NCBI GenBank assembly: GCA_016800925.1
Contig: JABCPU010000225.1
Coordinates: forward strand, 46,937-110,936
Direction: 5' to 3'
From: Suillus spraguei
Lineage: Eukaryota > Basidiomycota > Agaricomycetes > Boletales > Suillaceae
DNA length: 64,000 nt
This document shows, piece by piece, positions 23,300 to 33,926 of the stretch. A program made the translations under genes and the position numbers. Numbering within the stretch: the stretch's first letter is position 1; each line of letters opens with the position of its first letter. A model generated the notes under the pieces. It was not told the DNA's origin. It ran no database searches and worked only from the letters and a program-made list of their open reading frames with translations.

Positions 23300-24500
23300 T
23301 TCATTGCAAGCATAGCATTCTTGCAGCAATCACTGACCGAAAGTACTGGTGCCTTCGTCCGACTTCCGGTACTCTCAAGTTCTCACGATCATTTCGTGGT
23401 TGTAATACTGCCAACGAGTTTGACATGTACAGCGATTGATGGATCATGAAACATGTCACATAAGTGCGTGGAGTTAATTCACTGAAGTGAGGACAAGCTT
23501 TCATATCAAAGGCTGTGAATGGCAGTACAAATGGAATTCTCAACGACCAGTCGAGCATTCTGCCGCCGTCTGCAGCAAATGTCATAATGAAAACTGTGAG
23601 TCTGTGATATAATCCTCGTGATCTGTCACTGATCTGTGTCTCGCCCTTTATTTTGAAGGCGACCTTCCATTTGCAAGTTTTCCGGCTGCCTCTCGAGCTC
23701 TCTCTTACCTTTTGTTCCCTTGGGATTCGGTCCTTTCAAGGCGACCTTCTCGTTGTATCATCTCCATGTAAGTCTTTCAGTTACGTTTCAGGCAATTCTG
23801 GTCTTTCTCTCGCCTAGGGCATTTTTGGTCGAGGCACCTTCGCGTGTTCCTCGTGTGGTGGATGAAGACGTTTGTCTACCTTCTGCTGTTCACGATATTA
23901 ATGATTACCCTGAATATCACGATGCACATTATTATCCCCGATATCATCGCGCAATATTTGCTACTCCTGAAGCATTTTGTGCTTGGCTCCTCAGGTATTT
24001 TGTGTCTCATCACTGCTCCTGCTCAGCATGCAGACTCCAGCTCACTGGTCGTATGTCATTGCAATCACCTTGGGCGACGTGTCTGTCTCACTCTCGCTCG
24101 CTCATTTTGAGAGCGCTGGTTATTGCCACCGTTCTGTCATTCGTCGACTATCTCTTCCTCCGTCGGAAGGTATTCCTTTTTACCCTCCTTTGAGCAGTAT
24201 CCCCTTTGGTTCCTTTAAAGTCAAGACACGACCAGATTTCTCTTGGACAATGTATTCGCTTCTACTTTGTCTTTGATCATCTCATGCATTCCAGGTGTTT
24301 CTGTTGCCCGTCACCCCAAGACTAACTATGTCGTTTCCATTTGCCTCCATTTTCTTCAACCACATACCTCGATGTTTCAAGTGCATTCGCGTCTGTGCAA
24401 CTTCCGGCTGACTGCAAGCGTCACTTTCTGCTATTGCTTTGTCCCTTCTTCGAGGTAGCCGCAGTACTTCATCGTCATGCATCCCTATCTACGTTTACAG
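23300..24500. repeat. 3' flanking block of the array, copy 2
   Basis: Counterpart of 14290-15290, longer. A plus-strand frame 23720-24193 contains FATPEAFCAWLLR and a cluster SHHCSCSACRLQLTG, but stops and frame changes relative to the first copy suggest decay. No family recognised. Confidence 0.5.
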
Positions 24501-24610
24501 GGCACTTGAGCCACCACCGTCACTTGAACCAAATGCCCATCGCACAACACTTGTGTAATATTTGGCCAAAGTGCTGGCTAACATTCATCAGGGAAACGTA
24601 ATTTACTACA

Positions 24611-24628
24611 GAGTGCTCCGGAGCACTC
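24611..24628. repeat. 18-bp perfect palindrome
   Basis: gagtgctccggagcactc reads the same on both strands; with flanking ctac and gtag it extends to about 28 bp with one mismatch. It could be a transposon end or a footprint. It is single in the window. Confidence 0.5.
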
Positions 24629-24833
24629 CGTAGCACAATCCAACTCGCTGATGTTTTTTGCCTTGCAGTCATCTTCTATATACAGACTTGCTTGGTCTTT
24701 ACGATCTTGTGCTGTGTGCTCTAATGTGCCAGAAATTTCACTATTTTGCGAGACCGTACTGAATTATCCTCGTCACCCGAGTTCGTGAAATAAACAGACA
24801 CAACCTCTCCCAACAACTTCATCAAATGGAAAG

Positions 24834-24847
24834 TATGGTTCCTGCAT
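24834..24847. repeat. Target site duplication of the LINE, left
   Basis: tatggttcctgcat, identical to 32670-32683. It directly precedes the poly-T tract that is the LINE poly-A tail. Confidence 0.9.
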
Positions 24848-25052
24848 TTTTTTTTTTTTTTTTTTTTTTTGAATCCTTGTTTATTGTCCGTTGGGGCTAA
24901 GCCCTATGTTGGACATCTCCTACATGTATGTACCTTGGTATTTACTCTATATATCTTGTCTTGGTAGCGTCTTGACAATGGTTCCGGCGTGGGCGGGAAC
25001 TGTGATGCCTGTGAGGAGGCAAGCGGTTATGTTTGGGTTTGGTTTCGTTCTA

Positions 25053-28000
25053 TTATTCTCTCCTTTCCTCTTTTTCCTTGGGGGGGGTAACGTCTCCGAA
25101 AGTCTGCTCGAAGCGTCTTGTACGTGCGATGTATTTCAGGGTCGCTCTCATTCCTTGAGTATCGTTGAGCAAGTGCTTGATATTGTATTTGCGCGGGCCT
25201 ACTTCGAGACGCATGGCGTCTCTCTGTCTGGTGAAGGTGGGGCATACTAGTAGGAAATGATGTACTGTTTCCTCATGCGCGTTGCAGTTTTCGCACTTGG
25301 CTGATTGGCTCTTCGATATCCGGTGTAGGTGTTTGTTGAGCGCTATATGACCCGTTCTGAGCTGAAAGAGAAGCGAGCTGTGCTTCCTTGGTAACGATGC
25401 GGTTTTTGCGGCGAATTTGTTGGAAGGAGCTGACTGGTCTATGGTGCGCAGGGCGGTGAACCTTGGTGAGTTGTTTGCTATTTCCGTCGCCTCGTCCTTT
25501 ATTCTGCGGTGGTATGTCTGTTTGATCGCTGACTTACTACGTGGCAGTTCCTTGGTTTCGCCGTGTTTTGTTAGCAAGGATTTCGGGAGTTCATTCGTTC
25601 CCGATGATTTCCCTCTCGCTGCCTCTTTCGCCTGCTCGTCTGCTGCTTCATTGCCAGGGATGCCCTTATGCCCTGGCGTCCACCTGATGATGAGTTTCCT
25701 TCCATCGTTGGCTGGGATGACCCTGCGTAGGTCGTCGTGGAACATGTCCATCAGGTAGTGTCCCGGTTGTGAACGGAAGGCTGATGTTGCGCGGATGGCT
25801 GCCTGATTGTCTACCCCCAGTGACATGGTACCCCCCCTTTCTCCTCCCTCTTCTTTTAGAAGCTGAACCGCCAGAATCATTCCCACAAGCTCTCCTTCAT
25901 ACACCATGTGCTCCGTGTCCTTGCCCAGGTAGAATCTCCGACTCTTAATCACTTCTTCGCCTCGCATGATCACTGCTGCTGCCCCCACTCCTCCTTCGAT
26001 CGAAGATCCGTCCGAGTATGCTCTTATGTCTTCTTCCGCCGATAAGTCTTCATCCGCTGCTCTCTCTGGTTTGTCTGCGATGTGCGTTTCTGTGTCTGGG
26101 GTCCACTTTGGATAGTGTCTGACCGGCCTAATCTTCTCTGTGGTGTCGGGGTCTATCTGGTACTCGTACGTCAGTTTGTGCAGTGGAGACGGGTGTCGTT
26201 TTCTCCCCTTGAATTCCCTTTTTGCGCCGAACATGTACGCTGACCTGATGTCCTTTGCTAGTGGGTGAGTGTCTGGGAGTGTTGCCATGCGGAGTGTCGC
26301 CCTCAGGCAGATTTTGCGGAGTGTCTGTTGAAACGGTAAGACGTTAGCGTGCGCGTCTAACATATCATTGGAAGTTGATCTTAGTCCTCCTGTTATTAGG
26401 GTCGTGGCCATGCGCTGAACTCTCGACATCTGTGTGGCGAAGCCTTTCGGTCCCCTGCCCCCTCTCTGTTTCCCTCTCCCTTTTGCAACGAGGCCTGAGC
26501 ACCAGACGTCCGCTGCGTAAAGCATTTTTGGCAGTATGACTCCTTCGTACAGCCGTTTCATCGCCCTTCCATGCATTCCTTTTGTCGGTCGGATCACCCT
26601 CATACATGCTAGTGCGTACTTTGTTCCTTTTGCAAGTGCGTAGGCCGCGTGTTCCTTGAAGTTGAGGTTCTCGTCTACGATCATGCCCAGGAACTTGTGT
26701 GATTTCGACGGTTGAATGGTGCAATTGCGGATGGTGATAGCTGGGCGGCATTCTGGTGTGGTCTTGCGTGGGTTCTGTTCGTCCGGTATGCGCTTCCTTG
26801 ATAGACATATTAGTGCTGTTTTCTCAAGTTCAAACTCAGCGTGGTGCCGTTCACTCCATTCTAACGCTCCTCCCCTTTTCTCCATCATGTGTCTGAGCTT
26901 TTCGTTCGATTCCTCATATGATTTCGCTCTGGCTGCTAACGCGACATCATCAAGGAAGCCCAGGCTCAGTTCTCCTTTGCGTGGGTTGGGGTTAGTGACT
27001 TCCAGTACATCTGAGTTGTAGAAAATGAACGCTATTGGGGACAATGGACATCCTTGATCGAGTCTGTCTGGGACCTTGAAGAGTTTCGATTGGTAGTCGT
27101 CAAAGAAGAGATGGGTGGTTCTATTTTCGAGTCTTCTTCTGTACCATTTGATGTACTGTGTTGGTATCCCTTTTCTTTTCAGAATGTGCAGGATGTTACA
27201 AACTGGGATGGCGTCACCAGCGACAGTGAAAAGACACAGCCGGTCTGCTGGGAAGTTCTACAATGTCCGGAAGAGGACAAGGTGAAAGTACAAGGAATGC
27301 GTTCCGAGTACGATCAAGGGTTCGGCCTCAAGACAAGTCTAGAGGTTCTGCGAGAATAGAGACTAAGGCTAAGGAGTGCTTAGACTTAGAGACGATTCAA
27401 GATGACTTAGGTTGGAGACCTAAGTGAGGAGATTCCAGGTAAAACCCAGTAAGATTAAAGTAAGGAATCTACTACAAGTACACTGTGCTTATATAGGTAG
27501 ATATGTGCACACAGACCAGGTAACTGTGAGAAGTAACTGCGTATCCTAATAAGGAAGGCATGTGTTGTACAGATGCGTTGAGCATATGAGTCAAGTCATG
27601 TGACATGATATACAAGTAAGAAGATAAGTGGAAAATGAATAGGGCATGTACAACTGTAACACAGGAGTCTGTTTGTAACTACACTTGGGAATGCCGCTTT
27701 TACATCGAGGAATAGTAGTGAGATGTGATCATCTTTCGATGCCCAAGCGTCTGTTATGAATTTTGTTAACATGTGGAGTGAGTCTACCGTCGATCTGCCT
27801 GGCCGTCCGCCCAAGTGCATTGCTGGTAATAGGCCGTGTTGTTCTGCAATGTACGTGAGATCGTCTGCTACACAGGAGGATAGAAGCTTAGCCATGATAT
27901 CCAGGAGCGTTATTGGTCTATACGCTTTTGGCACACTGTAGTCTGGCCTTCCAGGTTTTCTTAACACTATCGTTGATGAGCACTTCCATTCGTTTGGGTA

Positions 28001-29592
28001 GATTTTCAGTGTGAATGTAGCTCGGAAGATTGGTGCCATGTGAGGTACTATTAGATCCGCGCACTTGGTAAAGACTATGTTGCGAATTCCGTTCAGGCCT
28101 GGGGCTTTATGAGGAGCTAGTTTGGCTATTGCGCGGTAGATTTGCTGGTCTGTTATGGGCTCGAAATCGCATATTGGGGGGTCATAGTTGAAGTCTGGGT
28201 CTACTGAGTCGTTTTCCACCGGTGATCTGAAAAAGACGTTATATAACAGTTCGCTTTTTTGAGCGTTATCCTGTGTTACACCATTTTGGCCATCAGCCTG
28301 TTGGTCTTGTAACATTTTTATTCTGGTGTGGATTTGGTCAGTTGGTGTACTAGCTGCGTACTTATGAAAGGTCCAGATCCCCTTTGGTGTTAGCGATTCC
28401 ATCCATTCGTTCCAGTGGTCTGTCTTTGCTCGTTTGATGTTCTCCGTGAGTTTGTTTCGCGCCGCTCTGTATTCCTTGTGTACCGGGTCATTCCATCTCG
28501 CTAGGTGTTTTCTTGAGTCTCTAGCTAGTTTCCTTACCCCTTTTCGCTCTGCCTCTAGTTCTTTTGACCACCAGCGCTTCGCGTATGGGGAGGGGTTGGA
28601 TTTAGGGACCTTGGCTTCTACCGTTTCCGAAATGCACCTCGTCAGCACTGTCAATGCTTCCTGGAACTGTACGTGGGTAGTTAGTTCATTTGGTGGTGGG
28701 ATATTGCTTAGCTTGCTGGCTAGGTACTCTCTGAACTCTTCCCAATCCGTTGCGTGATAGTTGTGCTTGGGGGCGTGCGTCATGCGTTCCGGTTCTATGT
28801 CTATGACCGTTATGATTGGGAAGTGGTCTGTGACAACTGGGCGGAGGTGTTGTTCGACGCTGCATTTGCTGATCCGTTGCTCCATTTGCATGAAGCAGAA
28901 CGTATTATCCGGGCGTGTTATGTTTCTTGTATTAGAGGCTTCTAGGGTAGTTAGACCCGGTGGGAGTATCTGTACAAGGTTATACATAGACAATAGGTTT
29001 ATTAGTACTGCTGCAGCGTTTAGATTTGCTGCTGTAAATAAGTGTGTGTTATGCTGTGGTTCCCACAAAGGGTGATGGCGGTTGAAATCGCCCATCCACA
29101 TTATGTACTCTGGTTTTGCGCCTTGTTCACCTTTAGCGGTGCGCTGCGCCTGCCTTGTGTTGCGCTCTGTGGCCATGTGCCGTTCGAGAAATATTAGTGT
29201 GTTATCGTGATCACAGGCATTATATATGTTGTACATGCGTACCTTCCCGAAGTTGCCCGTCAGTTTGATTGCCATTACGTTCGACGATTTGATCGTGACA
29301 GTGTGCCAGTCGTTCTTCGAGAGTTTTTTGTTAACTAGCATTATTACTTGTGATCTTTCTGGGCTGGTATGATGGTCTGTCGGGTATATTACATCCCAGT
29401 ACTGTCTTAGGTTGGAGGCGTTAGCTAATTTTACCGGGTTTAGATATGGTTCTTGTATACAGGCGATGTCATATACATTCGGGTCCAGGTCCTTGAGCAT
29501 GTGCTCCCAGGCTGGGAGCGATTTCCTCAGATTTTGTTGCCAGATTTGTAAGTTGTCGCCCCCTGCTAATTGGTCTTGGGTTGTTCTGGCAT
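25053..29592 (-). pseudogene. LINE ORF2: endonuclease, reverse transcriptase, RNase H; split by a solo LTR
   Basis: From the 5' end (29592): endonuclease motifs CIQEPYLN, MWMGDFNRHHPLW and VTDHFPI; reverse transcriptase with YRPITLLDIMAKLL and LFLDVKAAFPSVV; interruption by the LTR at 27194-27661; then DQGCPLSPIAF and the active-site box GFLDDVALAA; RNase H with AYSDGSS, VYEGELVGMILA, LGVDNQAA and GNEAADEQAK; and a C-terminal zinc finger CENCNAHEETVHHFLLVC. The frame is open on either side of the LTR, so the LTR is the main lesion. The frame has no obvious ATG near its upstream limit, where it follows ORF1 closely. Confidence 0.88.
27194..27661. mobile_element. Solo LTR inside LINE ORF2
   Basis: 468 bp starting tgttac and ending gtaaca, with 5-bp duplications cagga at 27189-27193 and 27662-27666. 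It interrupts the reverse transcriptase between AFPSVV and ILHIL. A TATA-like tatatag near 27490 suggests the LTR is in plus orientation. No internal retrotransposon genes remain, so the copy arose by LTR-LTR recombination. Confidence 0.88.
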
Positions 29593-29815
29593 TTAATCTA
29601 GGTCTTCGTCATCGCTCCATCTGCCTGGGTTGTATTCACCGAGTGGCGTTGGGGATCCTCGGGGTGATGACAAGTGAGGGTCGAGCGTGCTGGGAGGTGA
29701 AGTCTCGTGTCGGTTCTGCAGAGACTGTGACGGCTTTGGTGTCATCTGGCTTTGCGATGGCTGGCCCCACATATCCGTGAATGTTTGATTCCATTGGTGC
29801 GTGGTTCTTGGTTGT

Positions 29816-30577
29816 TAAGACTGTACTCAAGGGTAGAGAGATCCGAAGGGCTTTGGCCTCAGTTCGTACACTGTGCCCCTTTCTCGAGTAATGCCCTTAT
29901 TTCAGGGAGGAGTTATTCGTCCGAAGACCCAGAAGGGGTTGCGCGACGGATCCGGGTGTCCGAAGGTGTCGGATATAATACGCCGAAGGTAATTTGGAAC
30001 GTAAGGAGAGGACAGAGATTAAGGCTAGTTTCGGAACAAGTTCCTAACTAGAAACTAACAGAGATGGACTATCCGAAGATAGAGTCGGAGGTATGGACTA
30101 TAGGAGTCAATCCTAAGTCTCGGAAGGTGACTTAAAGCGGAGAGTGGCTTAAGTCCGGAGGAGGCAGAATGAGTAGAATCTAAGATGATATTCGAACTAA
30201 GGTTCTACGGAGATCTACAAGTGGTTTATATACAGTAAGTATCTAAGACGGATAATAGCAAGTCCGGGACCGAGGGCTATGTACGAAGTGTAACGGAAGT
30301 CTATTAGTTATTGCACAGCGGATCAGTAAGCATGAATCGGAAATGAACACAGGAAACGGATCATAACACAGGACGGAAATATAAACAGCCGGAGTACCGG
30401 TAGTAGGAGAAATGACGAAAGGAGATAGACGCAGATGTTCACCAGGGAGTTAAGGTGCGAGAAGTGAGTACATTCGGAAGGGTGGTCCGGACAGGATCTG
30501 TGGACTGGACGGATATGGAAACGATCGGATCTGGACGGATATGATCGGATCTGAGATTAGAAGTATGGTATATGACA
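29816..30577. mobile_element. Second solo LTR inside LINE ORF1
   Basis: 762 bp with 5-bp duplications gttgt at 29811-29815 and 30578-30582. On the minus strand it starts TG (tgtcatatacc) and ends TA rather than CA, consistent with one point mutation. Taking it and one duplication away leaves ORF1 open across the junction, which independently supports the boundaries. The interior repeats words gatcgga/ggatctg and is unlike the first LTR, so a different element family is involved. Confidence 0.82.
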
Positions 30578-31890
30578 GTTGTCTGTTTCTTTGGACCATT
30601 TGCCATTTGTTCTCCCTGTTCCTTGGTGGGGGGTATCTTGGGGGTTGCTGTTCTTGGTTGGGCTGCTGTGAACTCGCTTGCCAGTCTTCGTGCTCGTGTC
30701 GTTCGAAGTTTGCATCCGTGATCCTCTCCCACGTGAGGGGATCCTCAGTTGGGTAGAAGCGGTACTTCGTTTCTGCGTGACGGTTCTTGTGGTCGTCCCA
30801 TTTCTGGATGAACGTGGGGCAGTTCCTGTCCCAGGCTGCGTGGCCTTGGGCATTGCAGTTCGCGCAGAAGAAGAAGTTCTGGTCAGTTATTGTGCATGCC
30901 GAGGTCCTGTGTATTCCAGTGCATGTGCTGCATGTGTCAGATTCTTGCTGACACTCCACTGCCTTGTGTGATCCATCGAACGAGTGGCATTTGAGACATC
31001 TAGAAGGTTCGGCGATTAGTTTCCTTGCATAAACTTTCTTACCTGCTACGGTAAGTCCGAACTTGATTGCCTGGTTGGCGCTTTCTTTTGTATTGAACGT
31101 GAGGATGATGTGGGCAGTATGTTGGCCTGGGCTGCATCTGTTGACTGGTTTGATATATCTTGCCTTCATTATTGTCTGGGGTCTCATCCCTGCTTTCTGT
31201 TCGATGTCGGAAAGTGCCGCTTGGTTCTCTGGTACGAAGCTTATCGGTACGTTCTCCACTATGACGTGGAATGCCCTGTCTCTGATTGCTACCTTGATTC
31301 TGAAGCCGTCGAGAAACTTGCTGCAGTTTGACAGTGTACCGAACCATGCGGCCGATTCAGTTGAGTCGAGTTCGTACAGTACGCCTCCTTGGGGGAGACA
31401 TCTTGCTGATAAGAATTTGATGTTCTGTGGGATGTCGGCGTCCTCCTTAGTCATGGCCTCCACTGCTAGATTGGCTTTCGTGACTAGCTGAATTTCTGTG
31501 AGGTTGATTAGCATGTTAGTGAAGTTCGGTGAGCGTCTTTCTATAACTATCTGACGCACTTGAGTTTCGCTTCTGGCGAGGACCTTGACTAAGGGAGTCG
31601 GAATTCCATCCTTGGTTGCAGCTGCGTATGATCTCTGGCCTTTCTGTTCGGTGACATCTCTGTGCGAGGTTGGGGTGTTGTTTCTGACTGTGGTAGCATT
31701 CTTGGATGCCTGTGCAATGTTTAGTACGGCTGAGTTGAGTTGTTTGCTTACCTCTGTTGCTGTGTATTCCAATGCTGACTTGTGCTTTTCTATTGTTTTC
31801 TCTAATTCCTCTACCTTCTCATCCAGTGTGGCGACCGGTCCTCCCATTAGGGCTTGGATCTTCTGAACAATACCTTGTACGTCTATCTCC

Positions 31891-32159
31891 ATCAGGAAAT
31901 TCACACATTCCTTGACGTGCCCTTATGCGGACTTATTTACACTTAACTGCCTTGGTGAAATTGAATCTACTTGTCAAAATTTCAATGTGAATGAATTCAG
32001 AAAAAAAAAGTTGAGATATATTAATATACATGTTTTATTGTATTTCGCACTCAAACAATATAGATATACCAGGTGAATGATGTGAGAGAGAGCAAACAAG
32101 TTTTGAGATAAGTGAGTTAAGCTGATTAAGCATGTTAAGGAATGTGTGAATTTCCTGAT
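31891..32159. repeat. 23-bp inverted repeat flanking 223 bp in LINE ORF1
   Basis: atcaggaaattcacacattc plus ctt at 31891-31913 is the exact reverse complement of 32137-32159. The segment between is AT-rich, has a run of nine A and breaks the ORF1 frame. It could be a small inserted element or the trace of a local inversion; no clear target duplication was seen. Confidence 0.6.
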
Positions 32160-32669
32160 GTCCCTGTCAATCTCGAACAGAACGAAGGCCATTGCGCGGA
32201 GTATATCGATGTGAGTCGCTCCTAGATTGGCTGATATGCTGAACTCGAATAGGGCTGTTGCTATGGGCTGTAGCATGTTGCCTGCCATCGGTAGTATCAG
32301 CCCATGAGTAGTGAGAATCTTTCTTGCTGAGTTGATCGAGTTTACATCCGTTCTTATGCCTGTTCCTAGCGTGTGGTCTTCATTAGATTTACTGATGGAC
32401 AGTAGAGGTTTGTTTGCTGTTGTTTTGCGATTGTTCATTCTTGTCGACTGGGATGCAGTTGGTGGGTTTGGGTGTGTTCGTCGGGGCCATGTTTCTTGGG
32501 TGGTTGGTGTTTTTTTTTTTTGATGCTTGGGGTCTCATTGATGGGTGCTTGTGTTGTTTGGGGCTCTTGGGGCCGCCTTTTGGCGTCCTGTGCGCGGTTG
32601 CGCGCTGCTTTGGTGGTCGAGTTCCGGGGTCCTAGTCGGGGTGCCACCTGGTTCGGGTCCAAGCAGCGA

Positions 32670-32683
32670 TATGGTTCCTGCAT
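32670..32683. repeat. Target site duplication of the LINE, right
   Basis: tatggttcctgcat, identical to 24834-24847. Confidence 0.9.
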
Positions 32684-32809
32684 ATAATCGTCTGCCAGCG
32701 TGATGCCGGTGGAAGATTGTAAAATGTACACATCATATCTTAGCGTTTTATCAGTGACGCATGATAAACCATATATGATTAAAACTGGACCCTTCAATTT
32801 GCTGTTAAG

Positions 32810-33121
32810 GTGTCCATCGTGCTGCTAGCCCACTCTCCTCCAGAAGATGCGTCGCCCATATTAGCGGAAGCTGCGTGGGTGGTGAGAAATGAAGTGCGCA
32901 GAACAGCATATAGAGATCAAGTGAAGTTGTGGGAGAAATCGAGTCAAGTTGGAAAGACGGAGACAAGCATAGAATCAACCAAAACTTGGGAAACTAGAAG
33001 CACTGCTGCAAGGCCAACGCTGAATGACCCAGAGGCTGCCAAGGTATCCGAGGAAGGTGGCAGTGGTGAAGAAGACGCTGATGAGAATGATGGCGATGAG
33101 TCTGATGGTGGGAGTGAATAG
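32810..33121 (+). CDS. Hypothetical protein fragment with acidic C-terminal tail
   Basis: A 103-codon frame with a charged middle (WVVRNEVRRTAYRDQVKLWE) and a tail rich in D, E, G and S (EDADENDGDESDGGSE). The LINE inserted about 130 bp upstream; in the empty site, sequence left of the LINE (24740-24847) is also open in part, so the frame may be the 3' end of a gene disrupted by the LINE. I recognise no domain. Confidence 0.35.
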   Translation: MSIVLLAHSPPEDASPILAEAAWVVRNEVRRTAYRDQVKLWEKSSQVGKTETSIESTKTWETRSTAARPTLNDPEAAKVSEEGGSGEEDADENDGDESDGGSE

Positions 33122-33860
33122 TCAGCCATGATGTGACGTTATCAATTGTAAAGATAGCGCTGATCTCTCTGACTTACTTCTGGTTCAAGTGACCGTGGTC
33201 CAGTGATGAAGACCGGAAACACTGATGCATTCACAGCATATTCATGCATCAACCGATGAACCCAACAATTTATTTTATACATTTATGAACATATCTTATA
33301 AGTTTGTATCAGGTAGATCTGAATAATACCTCTTTGTTGTGCCAACAGGAGGCCGACAAAGTTTTGCTGGCTCAAGTGCCCGTTTTAGATTGTACATATC
33401 TACCAAAACCTCGCACGCTCAGTGTTTCCCACTTGCCGCCTGTGTCTGGGTATTACCGTTGACCTATTGACCTGTGCTATACTATAGCTATAGCTATGAA
33501 TGCATGACAGCTGCGTTTATACATAAAGGGGTAGTTCGAACGCTCATGAGTCACTGGGGCTTCTCACATGACTCGCACTGCAGTGGTGAAAATGGACAAA
33601 TGTGGAATACTCATGATTGTTTGCCATTCCTACATAGAATCATCCACGATTATGTCTTGTAGTTAAGTCTAAAATACTCACAAGAATATGTGATGCCTCC
33701 CATGCAAAAGCTCTCAAATTTTAAGTTTATATCCATCTTCCAAATTTGTCCATTTTTCACGCCTTTTTTGTGTTGACAAAGGTTGGTTCCGTCCAGTGCG
33801 GCCCTTTTACGTGGTTGCATTCAATTTTGATTTGAGAAATGAACAGCCAAACTAATCATA
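33122..33860. repeat. Flank of the array upstream of copy 4
   Basis: From about 33430 the sequence matches the region upstream of copy 2 (15290-15520): shared tacgcc or cacgcctttt-type words, atagctata and the final gattgcattca-like segment before the TATA box. No gene recognised. Confidence 0.5.
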
Positions 33861-33862
33861 GC

Positions 33863-33870
33863 TATAAAGG
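33863..33870 (+). promoter_or_regulatory. TATA box of DUF6533 copy 4
   Basis: tataaagg after catagc, 57 bp before the start codon. Confidence 0.5.
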
Positions 33871-33926
33871 TGAAACGATGGAAGGGGGGGGTATATCCGT
33901 ACTAACTCCATACACCCCATTCCGAT

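Larger units (their letters stand above)
29593..32438 (-). pseudogene. LINE ORF1: gag-like RNA-binding protein, broken
   Basis: The upper part (32438-31974) reads NSINSARKILTTHGL and ANLGATHIDILRAMAF, a conserved N-terminal region of fungal Tad ORF1 proteins. A frame break follows between about 31913 and 32137, bounded by a 23-bp inverted repeat. The main frame (31904-30450) has a coiled-coil-like stretch (VEELEKTIEKHKSALEY) and CCHC knuckles (CLKCHSFDGSHKAVEC, CSTCTGIHRTSAC, CANCNAQGHAAWDRNC). The solo LTR at 29816-30577 splits it after VQRNRQ; past the LTR the same frame continues to a stop at 29593 after an acidic tail (SDDEDLD). Confidence 0.8.
24848..32669 (-). mobile_element. Non-LTR retrotransposon (LINE, Tad-like) with two nested LTRs
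   Basis: The element spans from a 24-nt poly-T run (its 3' poly-A tail, 24847-24870) to 32669 and is flanked by a 14-bp direct repeat, the signature of target-primed reverse transcription. It has a gag-like first ORF with zinc knuckles and a second ORF with apurinic endonuclease, reverse transcriptase, RNase H and a terminal zinc finger, the layout of the Tad1 group in fungi. Two solo LTRs (27194-27661, 29816-30577) with their own 5-bp duplications sit inside. Removing those and their duplications would leave about 6.6 kb. The copy seems near full length. Confidence 0.92.

Noticed and set aside
27194..27661. Intron inside LINE ORF2
   Set aside because: The segment has tg...ca ends and a 5-bp target duplication and no splice consensus, so it is a solo LTR.
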